Origin: Gammaproteobacteria bacterium
GTDB taxonomy: Bacteria > Pseudomonadota > Gammaproteobacteria > Pseudomonadales > Azotimanducaceae
Length of the DNA stretch: 33,475 nt
Reading direction: 5' to 3'
NCBI GenBank assembly: GCA_004356895.1
Contig: SMWK01000150.1
Location: 1-33,475, forward strand
Shown: one piece after another, positions 17,471 through 24,893 of the stretch
Layout of the letters: the number at the start of each line of letters is the position of its first letter
Position numbering within the stretch: the first letter of the stretch is position 1
Notes under the pieces: generated by a model
Told to the model about the DNA's origin: nothing
Database searches by the model: none
The model's input: only the letters and a program-made list of their open reading frames with translations
Position numbers and translations under genes: made by a program

Positions 17471-17563
17471 CTAACGGATCAGACGGCCAGGGAGCGCGTC
17501 GGTCGCGATCCCCGTGCCGTCAATCACGGAACCGCCACGAATCACCAGATCGTGGTACGGCAT
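17471..17563 (-). pseudogene. Internally deleted N-acyl-D-amino-acid deacylase
   Basis: A 30-codon frame starts at an ATG (17563) with a strong GAGGAGGGG ribosome binding site. It begins MPYHDLVIRGGSVIDGTG, the start of the D-aminoacylase family, comparable to the intact gene at 3939-5627. It then jumps at about residue 19 to TDALPGRLIR and a stop, which is how members of the family end (compare TGVLAGKTLRA in the intact gene). Some 500 codons between the two ends are missing and the frame was kept. The control region and operon position, 12 bp before the CoA-transferase, look intact. Confidence 0.75.
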
Positions 17564-17675
17564 TGTTCGCCCCTCCTCAATGAAAACAACCATTGATTTT
17601 CGCACAACACCCCGAGTTGTCTACAATGCACTTCAAGTGGTGGTGCGCAGTCCGTTCGGGGGCAACGAGCCGGGT

Positions 17676-18200
17676 TTAAGATCGATTCTCCAACATCTCA
17701 CGCAGCGCGTAGAGAGTTTTCTGAGGCAATCTCTCAGAAGGGTAATAACGCGCGATAATTTCGATTGCTGAGGGGTAGCTTTCCAGATTGAGATAACGCA
17801 GCAGGAACCTCACGTCTTCTTCGTCATGGAATTCCTCACCGAGTCTCATTGCGAGACACTTCATCGCCAGTAAGTATTCGGGGCAAGCGATCGACACGCG
17901 CAGATTGGACCGCGCAAGATACGGGTGAAAATCGCCTTTGCTGCTCAGATAGGTTATGACCGCATCAGTCAGCCAGTCTTGCGGGTGACCCAACAGAACC
18001 GCGATCCGCTTGGCCGCAGAACGAAGGACTCGAGTGGGTTGGAAAAAACCATCCAGGTCCTTGGAAGAATCGCGCGCTTCGAAAACCAGGCACATCACAG
18101 CACCCCCAACCAAAAATAATTCACCCTGAACATCTATGTTGGCGAGTTCGTCGTTGAGACGTTCAAGAAGTTGATTAATGTTGGCTTTGTTAAGAAGCAT
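17676..18200 (-). CDS. DUF6036-type nucleotidyltransferase, putative toxin
   Basis: The 174-residue protein has the nucleotidyltransferase core: LFLVGGAVMCLVFEARDSSKDLDGFF (about 28-53, split here as GGAVM and KDLD) with the Gly-Gly loop and Asp48/Asp50 as likely metal ligands. A helical part follows with CPEYLLAMKCLAMR and EEDVRFLLRYL, as in DUF6036 and AbiEii-like families. Such enzymes are known toxins in type II/IV-like toxin-antitoxin modules, acting by nucleotide transfer, for example to tRNA. Its ATG overlaps the stop of the upstream RHH gene by one base (TAATG), the tight coupling typical of such modules. Toxicity is inferred from family and context. Confidence 0.8.
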   Translation of the reverse strand: MLLNKANINQLLERLNDELANIDVQGELFLVGGAVMCLVFEARDSSKDLDGFFQPTRVLRSAAKRIAVLLGHPQDWLTDAVITYLSSKGDFHPYLARSNLRVSIACPEYLLAMKCLAMRLGEEFHDEEDVRFLLRYLNLESYPSAIEIIARYYPSERLPQKTLYALREMLENRS

Positions 18201-18691
18201 TACCCTCGCTCCCCAACGTGGTTATCGGTAAAAAGATTGCGCCTGCGGAAGGCAGGTGGAGATCGAGTAAGCAGGCGTAAACGCCGGCTTATCAACGAGG
18301 ATGCGAACCATGGATTTGGCAGCGGTTCGATGTCCGTGAGCCAGGCCGGTACCTCGACAGTTTTGGCTACGCATGTCTGTTCGATCATCGCTGCAAGGTA
18401 ATTGGCCTCAAAAGATCCAAGGTCCGCTCGCGGAGCCAGTCCCACGGCTTGCACTAACGAAGTTGCACTCAAGCCCGTTAGAAAGTCATTTATCTCGGCA
18501 AACCTGTCTGAGGGAGGAGTCGGCGAAGTCGCCAATACCCCGCACAATGCCTGGAAACGTTCTTCGGCTGGGGGAATTAACTGTCTCAACACCCAACTGG
18601 AAACGTCCTCATTGGCCTGCCTGGCGCGAGCTTTTATCTGCGCCTTTTCGCTTGCAGTCACGCGTATCTGGAGCTGTTCGGTTTTCGCCAC
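18200..18691 (-). CDS. Ribbon-helix-helix protein, putative antitoxin and autorepressor
   Basis: The 163-residue protein starts with a ribbon-helix-helix motif (LQIRVTASEKAQIKARARQA, about 6-25, followed by the second helix to about residue 42). An alanine/leucine-rich middle follows, then a distinctive basic C-terminus (EPLPNPWFAS ... SPPAFRRRNLFTDNHVGERG) that may bind the partner enzyme. The gene is first in the two-gene unit with the nucleotidyltransferase, the usual order for antitoxin then toxin. A GTG at 18691 is used; the nearby ATG at 18699 is out of frame. A perfect palindrome lies 29 bp upstream and is the probable operator. The cognate role is inferred. Confidence 0.75.
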   Translation of the reverse strand: MAKTEQLQIRVTASEKAQIKARARQANEDVSSWVLRQLIPPAEERFQALCGVLATSPTPPSDRFAEINDFLTGLSATSLVQAVGLAPRADLGSFEANYLAAMIEQTCVAKTVEVPAWLTDIEPLPNPWFASSLISRRLRLLTRSPPAFRRRNLFTDNHVGERG

Positions 18692-18719
18692 GTGGCCATG
18701 GTAGCTGACGGTTGGTTAA

Positions 18720-18740
18720 TGTCAATACAGCGTATTGACA
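18720..18740. promoter_or_regulatory. 21-bp palindromic operator upstream of the RHH gene
   Basis: Perfect 9-bp arms TGTCAATAC and GTATTGACA flank AGC. Each arm contains a consensus -35 hexamer (TTGACA), one on each strand, so a bound RHH protein could block divergent promoters for the toxin-antitoxin pair and the ABC exporter. It sits in the 121-bp intergenic region. Clear -10 boxes were not found. Confidence 0.65.
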
Positions 18741-18812
18741 ACGTCGTCTGAACTCGCAAACCCGAATAGGCCTCGACAGAGTCTCAACACGCAGTTTGGT
18801 ATTATCAGAGCC

Positions 18813-19667
18813 ATGATCGAAGTACTTGGACTGGTCTTTGCGTACCCGGGTTCGAAGGAGCCGGCCGTGAACGATCTGGAATTCTCAGTCAAGGATGGCG
18901 AGATTTTCGGGTTCTTAGGGCCCAACGGCGCTGGCAAAAGCACTACCCAGAAAGTGCTTACCGGCTTACTGCGCGACTACCGCGGCGAGGTTAACATCCT
19001 CGGGCGCGAGGTCCGCGACTGGGGCTCGGATCTATACGAGCAGGTTGGCGTTGGTTTCGAACTTCCCGTTCACTACGGCCGTCTCACGGCGCGCGAAAAT
19101 TTGCACTACTTCGCTTCACTGTATCGGGATAAAACCGAGGACGTGGACGAACTACTCGAGCAGGTGGATCTGCTCGAACACGCCGATATCCGGGTCGAGC
19201 GCTTCTCGAAAGGCATGCGTGTACGCTTGAGTTTTGCGCGCTCGATACTGTGTCGGCCACGGCTGCTGTTCCTGGATGAACCCACCACGGGGCTGGACCC
19301 GCTCGGCGCACGGCTCGTCAAAGATCTGATTCTCAAACACCGTGAGCGCGGCGCAACGGTTTTCCTCACCACCCACGACATGGCGACGGCCGACGAGATC
19401 TGTGATCGCGTTGCGTTCCTTGTTGACGGAAAGATCGCTCTGATCGATGCACCACGCGAACTCAAGGTTCGTTATGGAGAAAAACGTATCCGCGTGGAGT
19501 ACCGTGTTAACGGAACGCTCGAGGTGCGCGACTTCCAACTCGAAGGCTTGGCTGAGAACGAAACGTTTCTAACCACATTGCGTGAGCCTTCTCTGCAGAC
19601 AATCCACACCCAGGAAACTTCGCTTGAGAACATCTTCATTCGCGTAACCGGCCGGGAACTCGCATGA
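18813..19667 (+). CDS. ABC exporter ATP-binding protein
   Basis: The 284-residue ATPase has Walker A GPNGAGKST (36-44), the signature FSKGMRVRLSFAR, Walker B LLFLDEPTTGLDP and the H-loop TTHDM, followed by a C-terminal extension of about 70 residues as in DRA/CcmA-type exporters. The frame is open to 18735, but the ATG at 18813 gives the normal family N-terminus. It is the first gene of a three-gene operon with two ABC-2 type permeases, each joined by a 4-nt overlap. The ATPase plus two different small permeases is the layout of the mycobacterial Rv2688c-Rv2686c fluoroquinolone exporter, which is a reasonable but unproven analogue. Confidence 0.92.
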   Translation: MIEVLGLVFAYPGSKEPAVNDLEFSVKDGEIFGFLGPNGAGKSTTQKVLTGLLRDYRGEVNILGREVRDWGSDLYEQVGVGFELPVHYGRLTARENLHYFASLYRDKTEDVDELLEQVDLLEHADIRVERFSKGMRVRLSFARSILCRPRLLFLDEPTTGLDPLGARLVKDLILKHRERGATVFLTTHDMATADEICDRVAFLVDGKIALIDAPRELKVRYGEKRIRVEYRVNGTLEVRDFQLEGLAENETFLTTLREPSLQTIHTQETSLENIFIRVTGRELA

Positions 19668-20371
19668 GGCGGTTATTCAACACACTGCGACTCGATTCGC
19701 GGCTCCAGGCGCGCAACAAGGTATATCTGATCATTGCAGGCGCGGCCTTTGCACTGGCGTTCGCATTGAGCGCTCTTTTTACACCCGAACAGCTGCACTT
19801 TTTCATGCCGCTGGTGGTCCTCGCGGGCGTGAGCCTGACAACCGTTTTTCTGGTTGGCGTGTTGTTACTGCTCGAGCGGGGCGAAGGCACGCTTGAGGTA
19901 GTGCTCGTCTCGCCGCTGCGGCCCGGAGAGTATCTAGCTTCGAAACTGATCACGCTGACTGTGCTCGCACTGGTGGAAAGTACCATCATCGCCATCATCG
20001 CCTATGGCCTCGGCTTCTCGTTCGGCTGGCTTGTGATAGCGGTGGTAATGCGCGCAAGCATGGGTGTTGCGGTTGGTGTGGCCGTGGGGGTGCGCTACCG
20101 CTCCATCACACATTTCCTGTTACCGGCGATACTCGTCTCCTTATCGTTTGATTTGCCGAATATCTGGTACCTCAATCTCTCATCCAGCCCGTTGTTCTAC
20201 TTGTGGCCTTCGATGCCACCCTTGCTTCTTGCCAAGGCTGCTTTCATGCCGGTAGACCCAATCCAGTTGGTTTACGCTTTTATTTACGGTACGTTGGCCC
20301 TTGGTGCCGCCTTGTTCTGGGCGTCACGCGCTATCGAGCGCTACGTCGTGCGTGGAGAGTTCACCTCGTGA
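19664..20371 (+). CDS. ABC exporter permease, first subunit
   Basis: The 235-residue protein has about six transmembrane helices. A cytoplasmic coupling segment, LLERGEGTLEVVLVSPLRPGEYLASK (about 68-93; core ERGEGTLE), is characteristic of ABC-2 type permeases. ATGA overlaps the ATPase stop, so translation is coupled. It should pair with the next gene product to form the membrane channel. Confidence 0.88.
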   Translation: MRRLFNTLRLDSRLQARNKVYLIIAGAAFALAFALSALFTPEQLHFFMPLVVLAGVSLTTVFLVGVLLLLERGEGTLEVVLVSPLRPGEYLASKLITLTVLALVESTIIAIIAYGLGFSFGWLVIAVVMRASMGVAVGVAVGVRYRSITHFLLPAILVSLSFDLPNIWYLNLSSSPLFYLWPSMPPLLLAKAAFMPVDPIQLVYAFIYGTLALGAALFWASRAIERYVVRGEFTS

Positions 20372-21111
20372 ACACACACGTAATCAGAGCCATGCGGGTA
20401 CTCGCACCCAACGATCTGCGGCTGATCTGGCGTGATGGATTCCTGCTGAGTTTTATTGCGTTCTTGTTGCCACTTGCTTGTCTGGGTTTGCGCTGGCTGG
20501 TTCCCTACGCCGGGGAACTGGTGGCTGAATGGGTCGTGCTCGAGCCTTACTACGGTCTAATTCTGGCCAGCCTCATCGTCGGCGGGCAGCCGGTGATGCT
20601 CGGCTTCGTTATCGGCATTCTTTTCATCGAGGAACGTGACGAGGGTACGCTGCTGGCGCTTCAAGCGAGCCCCTTATCGCTCAGGAGTTTCTTAGGATAC
20701 CGGCTGCTGGCGGCGATGGGACTCAACGTCGTGTTGACGACGCTCGGTGTGTATTTCGCAGGATTGGTTTCAATCTCCCTGTTCGAGATCCTTGCGTCCG
20801 CAACTCTGGCCTCGCTTGCCGTCCCGCTTATTGCGCTCGTCTACGCGATCTATATCAAAAACAAGGTTCAGGCGCTGATGATGTTGAAGCCGGTGCAGAT
20901 CTGGGGTGGCTTGCCGACACTGCTGTTCTTCGTCCCCACGCCCTGGCAGTGGATCGGAAGTGTGCCGGGGCCACTTTATTACCCGATGCGGCTTTTCTGG
21001 GGCGCGGCTGACGGCCAAGCGGAATGGTGGCTGATCCTTCCGGGCCTGATCATTCCGGGCGTGGCGTTGCTGTGGCTGCTGCGCCGCTTCGAGCGCACGG
21101 TTTACGCTTGA
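20368..21111 (+). CDS. ABC exporter permease, second subunit
   Basis: The 247-residue membrane protein has about six helices and the same coupling pattern as its partner (EERDEGTLLALQASPLS, about 90-106). The start is a GTG at 20368 overlapping the previous stop (GTGA); the frame continues upstream within the first permease gene, which is not coding in this frame. It ends with a basic anchor (RRFERTVYA). The two permeases are homologous in layout but clearly diverged, indicating a heteromeric exporter. Substrate unknown. Confidence 0.87.
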   Translation: MNTHVIRAMRVLAPNDLRLIWRDGFLLSFIAFLLPLACLGLRWLVPYAGELVAEWVVLEPYYGLILASLIVGGQPVMLGFVIGILFIEERDEGTLLALQASPLSLRSFLGYRLLAAMGLNVVLTTLGVYFAGLVSISLFEILASATLASLAVPLIALVYAIYIKNKVQALMMLKPVQIWGGLPTLLFFVPTPWQWIGSVPGPLYYPMRLFWGAADGQAEWWLILPGLIIPGVALLWLLRRFERTVYA

Positions 21112-21126
21112 GCACTGACCCCAAAC

Positions 21127-22164
21127 TCAGGAGTAACCGATAGACAGCAGATTTTCCAGCGGCTCGTACAGCTCCTCCAGATAAGCGACGTCCTGCGCTT
21201 CAAGAATGATCTCTGCCGCTTCGATGAGTTGTTGCAACTGCGCAACCCTCGACACCCCAACAATCGGTGAGTAGACGCCGGGTTTGTTCATGAGCCAGGC
21301 AAGTGAAATCTGCGCGGCCGACTTCCCGTACTTCTCCGCGATCTCCCCAACACGCTCGGCAATTTTAAAATCCATTTTGCCGCGATAAAGACTTTCCGTA
21401 CGTATCTTGTCGTTGCCTTGCGAACGTTTTGAGGAGCCTCCATCGAACCCACCTTTATAGGTTCCTGTGAGAATGCCACGGGCAAGGGGCGACCATGGAG
21501 TGAGTGCCACACCGGTTCTCGCGCAATATCGGTTCATCTCGCGCTCTTCTTCCCGGTAGATCAGGTTGTAGTGGTTCTGCATGGAAATGAATTGGGTCCA
21601 GCCATGCTTCTCGGCAGTCAATTGTAACTCTGCAAACTGCCATGCAAACATGGAAGACGCACCCAGGTAGAGGGCCTTGCCTGCTTTGACGACATCGTGC
21701 AGGGCTTCGAGGGTTTCCTCAATAGGCACTTCCACATGCCCGGGAACGCCGTGAGGGTGCCGGGGGATGACAAGGTGATCGACGTAACTGTGGCCCAGCC
21801 GTTTGAGCGATGCATCCACGCTTTCCATCACGTGCTTACGCGACAAACCCCTCTGGTTGGCACCTGCCCCCATGGGCATGCTGATTTTCGTCGCAAGCAC
21901 ATACTCATCGCGGCGCGCCAGTGACTTCAGCAGGCTGCCAACCACTTCCTCACAAGCCCCGATGCCGTATACATCGGCACAGTCAAAATAGAACAGCCCA
22001 TGCTCCAGTGCTGCTTGAAAAATAGGGCGCGCTTCGTCTTCACCGAGCGTCCAATCACCCTGATGTCCACGCCCAGGCAGGCCGAAATTCATCGTACCGA
22101 GGCACAACTCGGAGACGAGCAGGCCACTGTTTTTGCCAAGCTGAATGGGTTTGAGCATGGTCAC
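21127..22164 (-). CDS. Aldo/keto reductase
   Basis: The 345-residue protein is an NAD(P)H-dependent TIM-barrel oxidoreductase of the AKR superfamily. It has GTMNFG near the start, FDCADVYG with Asp61 and Tyr66, and Lys93 in LATKIS. WSPLARGILTG and a late VGVSRVAQLQQLIEAAE segment bind the cofactor phosphate. The usual tetrad histidine (I-H-R) is replaced: the segment reads YVDHLVIPRHPHG, with Pro134 in the His position. Activity may be altered, or one of the nearby histidines may substitute. The GTG start at 22164 overlaps the stop of the MFS gene (GTGA) and has AGAGGA 8 nt upstream, so it is preferred over the ATG at 22158. Confidence 0.9.
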   Translation of the reverse strand: MTMLKPIQLGKNSGLLVSELCLGTMNFGLPGRGHQGDWTLGEDEARPIFQAALEHGLFYFDCADVYGIGACEEVVGSLLKSLARRDEYVLATKISMPMGAGANQRGLSRKHVMESVDASLKRLGHSYVDHLVIPRHPHGVPGHVEVPIEETLEALHDVVKAGKALYLGASSMFAWQFAELQLTAEKHGWTQFISMQNHYNLIYREEEREMNRYCARTGVALTPWSPLARGILTGTYKGGFDGGSSKRSQGNDKIRTESLYRGKMDFKIAERVGEIAEKYGKSAAQISLAWLMNKPGVYSPIVGVSRVAQLQQLIEAAEIILEAQDVAYLEELYEPLENLLSIGYS

Positions 22165-23387
22165 GATACATTTCCTCTGGTGGATAGGAGCGCCTTGGCG
22201 GAGCCGTAACCCCAGTTTACCTCGTTGCCGGGAGTCGGTTTTTCAGGGACGTTTTGCGCTAACACCAATGAGCAAACGGCAAAGCCGGTGCCAATCAGAA
22301 AGACGACGGAGTGGGAGTGAATCCAGACGAGACCAAGTACTGCGGGAACCACCACTGCCGCGATATGGTTGATGGTGAACGACACCCCGGCTGAACTCGC
22401 CATGTCGGCCTGGTCCGCGATCTTCTGAAAGTAGGTGCTGATCGCAATTGCCAGTGCGAAGAACATGTGGTCGATCACGTAGAGTCCGGCGGCGAGATAG
22501 GCGTTTGTGACATATGCGTAACCGGTGAACACAACAATCAGCCCGACGTATTCCAGAGTGAGTGCAGTCCGTTCGCCAATCCGACCGATCAGCGCACCAA
22601 TTCGTTCGGCGAACAACCAGTTGAATGCGTAATTGATCAGAAAAAGCAGCGTCACCTGCGCGGCGCTGTAACCGAACTTTTCCACCATCAGAAAGGCGGC
22701 GAAGACCATGAAAATCTGCCGGCGCGCTCCGGAAAAGAAGGTCAACCCATAGTAGAGCCAATACCTTTTACGCAATATCAGATGGGTGTGCTGTTTCGTG
22801 GCAGATTCGAAATGGGGAAATCCCCGCCACATGCACAGTGCCAAAACGACACATACACCACCGCCCAGCATGAAAATCCAGATGTAATCGACCGCGAAGA
22901 GTTCCAGCAGCACCCACAAAACAGCGTAAACAACCAACGAAGTGATCGCCGCCACCGAGATGAGCTTGCCGAGGACCTGGGGAGCCTCGGCTTTGGACAG
23001 CCACTGTAACGCCAGGGATAGTTTCACCGCCTCGAAGTAGTGAAAGCCGACAGACATCAGCACCGTGGTGAAATACAAGCCGTACTCGAACGGGAAAAAT
23101 CCAGTTATAGCGACACCGAGACCAAGGAGCGCGAGCGCTAATACGGCAAACGTCTGCTCCTTGAGAATCAACAGCACAAACACCGTCGTGAACGCCAGAA
23201 AACCCGGCACTTCCCGCAAACTCTGCAAAATGCCGATTTCAACACCCGTGAAGGCGGCGCGTTCCACAACGAAGTTGTTTAACAGTGCGGACCAGACGCT
23301 GAACGCCACTGGCATGGCAACCGACATCAAAACCAACAACGTCGCCGGACGCTGCCAGGTACGTTCTTTCACCAACCCCACCTGCAC
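22161..23387 (-). CDS. MFS-like membrane transporter
   Basis: The 408-residue protein has about eleven to twelve hydrophobic segments in two halves separated by a charged loop (about 188-215, containing HFESATKQHTHLILRKRYW). Motifs are weak; RIGALIGRIGERTAL resembles the MFS loop of the second half. The substrate class cannot be named. It is upstream of and translationally coupled to the aldo/keto reductase gene, suggesting transport and reduction of one compound. The start is uncertain: GTGs at 23387, 23381 and 23372 are all possible. It is divergent from the AEC permease, with about 115 bp between them. Confidence 0.75.
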   Translation of the reverse strand: MQVGLVKERTWQRPATLLVLMSVAMPVAFSVWSALLNNFVVERAAFTGVEIGILQSLREVPGFLAFTTVFVLLILKEQTFAVLALALLGLGVAITGFFPFEYGLYFTTVLMSVGFHYFEAVKLSLALQWLSKAEAPQVLGKLISVAAITSLVVYAVLWVLLELFAVDYIWIFMLGGGVCVVLALCMWRGFPHFESATKQHTHLILRKRYWLYYGLTFFSGARRQIFMVFAAFLMVEKFGYSAAQVTLLFLINYAFNWLFAERIGALIGRIGERTALTLEYVGLIVVFTGYAYVTNAYLAAGLYVIDHMFFALAIAISTYFQKIADQADMASSAGVSFTINHIAAVVVPAVLGLVWIHSHSVVFLIGTGFAVCSLVLAQNVPEKPTPGNEVNWGYGSAKALLSTRGNVS

Positions 23388-23503
23388 AGACTCGAAAGGC
23401 CGGGATTCTACCGGCTTTGTGCCCCAAACGCCCAGTGGTGGGCTTATGAACCCGGTTTAGAATAGCTCCCACGGTAAATCGTTTTGATGTGGGCTGGAAC
23501 TCC

Positions 23504-24400
23504 ATGGTGTTCGGAGAAATTGCCACGGTTATCGCGCCGGTATTCATCGTTACCGGCATCGGTTACCTGTGGATTCGACGGGGCTTGAGCTTCGACAACG
23601 AGACCATAGGTAATCTGGTGATGATGGTGGGGACCCCGTGCCTCGTCTTTTCCACACTCACCAGCATCGACATCGATCTCAGAACCTTTGGCCAAATGGT
23701 ATTGGCGAGCGTCAGCATCATCGGTAGCTGCATCGTATTGGGTTGGTTGTTGCTGAAGTTGACCAACTGGCCGGTCAACACCTACCTTCCAGCGCTGATC
23801 CACCCCAACACGGGTAACATGGGCTTGCCGTTGGTACTCCTCGCCTTCGGTGAGCCAGGTTTGGCGCTCGGTATCTCCTATTTTTTTGTGAACTCCGTGT
23901 CCCAGTACACCATCGGCATGGGGATCTCCTCCGGTTCTTTCCACCCGTTGCAGCTTCTCAAGCAGCCGATCATCTGGGCTGTGTTGCTGGTCTTCATCGT
24001 GCGAGGCGCGGACTTGTCTGTGCCGGTATGGATCGCTTCCACAACCGAAATTCTGGGTGGACTGGTCATTCCCGCGATGTTACTCATGCTCGGCACCGCT
24101 CTGGCTCGTCTACACCTTGTTGACCTGCACCAGAACATCGTGATTGCGCTCGCCCGTCTGGGTTTCGGGTTGGCGACCGGGTTGTTCGTCATCTGGGCAT
24201 TTGGCCTCACGGGCACAATCGCCGGTGTGGTATTCCTTCAGGCAGCAATGCCGGTCGCCGTTTTCAACTTCATCTTCGCCGAACGTTATGGGCGTAATCC
24301 CGAGAAGGTTGCGGCGGTAATCCTGCTTTCCACCCTGATTTCGTTCGCCACACTGCCTCTGTTGGTCGGATTTGCACTGCAGCTTGCTTCCCCGGCCTGA
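23504..24400 (+). CDS. AEC (auxin efflux carrier) family permease
   Basis: The 298-residue inner-membrane protein has about ten helices in two five-helix repeats and the family motif HPNTGNMGLPL (about 105-115), with the broken-helix Asn and Pro residues. A second-half equivalent is LQAAMPVAVFNFIFAERYG. Bacterial AEC proteins carry malate, malonate or other dicarboxylates; the substrate is open here. The ATG at 23504 is chosen over the upstream in-frame GTG at 23489, which has no ribosome binding site. It is monocistronic and divergent from the MFS/aldo-keto reductase operon. Confidence 0.88.
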   Translation: MVFGEIATVIAPVFIVTGIGYLWIRRGLSFDNETIGNLVMMVGTPCLVFSTLTSIDIDLRTFGQMVLASVSIIGSCIVLGWLLLKLTNWPVNTYLPALIHPNTGNMGLPLVLLAFGEPGLALGISYFFVNSVSQYTIGMGISSGSFHPLQLLKQPIIWAVLLVFIVRGADLSVPVWIASTTEILGGLVIPAMLLMLGTALARLHLVDLHQNIVIALARLGFGLATGLFVIWAFGLTGTIAGVVFLQAAMPVAVFNFIFAERYGRNPEKVAAVILLSTLISFATLPLLVGFALQLASPA

Positions 24401-24439
24401 CGGCTGACTTAATCTTTACCAAATTTTTTGGAGCACAAC

Positions 24440-24469
24440 TTGCCAACTGGTGTTGTAGTAATGTATAAC
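24440..24469 (+). promoter_or_regulatory. Promoter of the GntR-ABC operon
   Basis: TTGCCA (24440-24445) and TATAAC (24464-24469), 18 bp apart, form a good sigma70 promoter about 60 bp before the GntR start codon. An inverted repeat covers the spacer and the -10 box. Confidence 0.6.
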
Positions 24470-24474
24470 ACCAG
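24447..24474. promoter_or_regulatory. Inverted-repeat operator of the GntR regulator
   Basis: Perfect 8-bp arms CTGGTGTT (24447-24454) and AACACCAG (24467-24474) are separated by 12 bp. The element overlaps the spacer and -10 box of the operon promoter, so binding of the GntR product would block its own transcription. This is the expected autoregulation of YtrA-type regulators; it is inferred from position. Confidence 0.6.
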
Positions 24475-24530
24475 ATCAGTACCGTGAAACATCTGCGAAA
24501 CAACGGAGTTGACCTTTTCGGTAGCCACAA

Positions 24531-24893
24531 ATGAGCGACTGGAACGACCACGAGCCAATCTACCTTCAGCTGAAGAACCTCGTCCTGCGCCAAATCGTAC
24601 GGGGGATTCTTCCAGAAGGAGAAGCCGTGCCATCCGTTCGCCAGGTAGCTGCCCAGGAGCGAATTAATCCCATTACCGTGTCGAAGGCCTATCAGATGTT
24701 GGTGGACACCGAATTACTCGAAAAACGTCGCGGGCTCGGCATGTTCGTCCGCCCCGGTGCCCAACAACAGGCGCTCGATCAGGAACGCGACCGGTTCATC
24801 AAGCAGCAATGGCCCGAAATCCTGACCACGATCGCCGTACTCGGACTCGATCCAGCAACACTCCTCGCCGATAGTACTGGAGATTCCTCATGA
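24531..24893 (+). CDS. GntR-family regulator, YtrA subfamily
   Basis: The 120-residue protein has the GntR winged helix: PIYLQLKNLVLRQIVRG, then PSVRQVAAQERINPITVSKAY and the wing ELLEKRRGLGMFV. It has only a short C-terminal tail of about 40 residues and no effector domain. This short form is the YtrA subfamily, which usually controls a linked ABC transporter in response to envelope stress or antibiotics. The ATG at 24531 is the first start after an in-frame TAG. Its stop overlaps the ATPase start (ATGA). An inverted repeat over its promoter suggests autorepression. Confidence 0.93.
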   Translation: MSDWNDHEPIYLQLKNLVLRQIVRGILPEGEAVPSVRQVAAQERINPITVSKAYQMLVDTELLEKRRGLGMFVRPGAQQQALDQERDRFIKQQWPEILTTIAVLGLDPATLLADSTGDSS

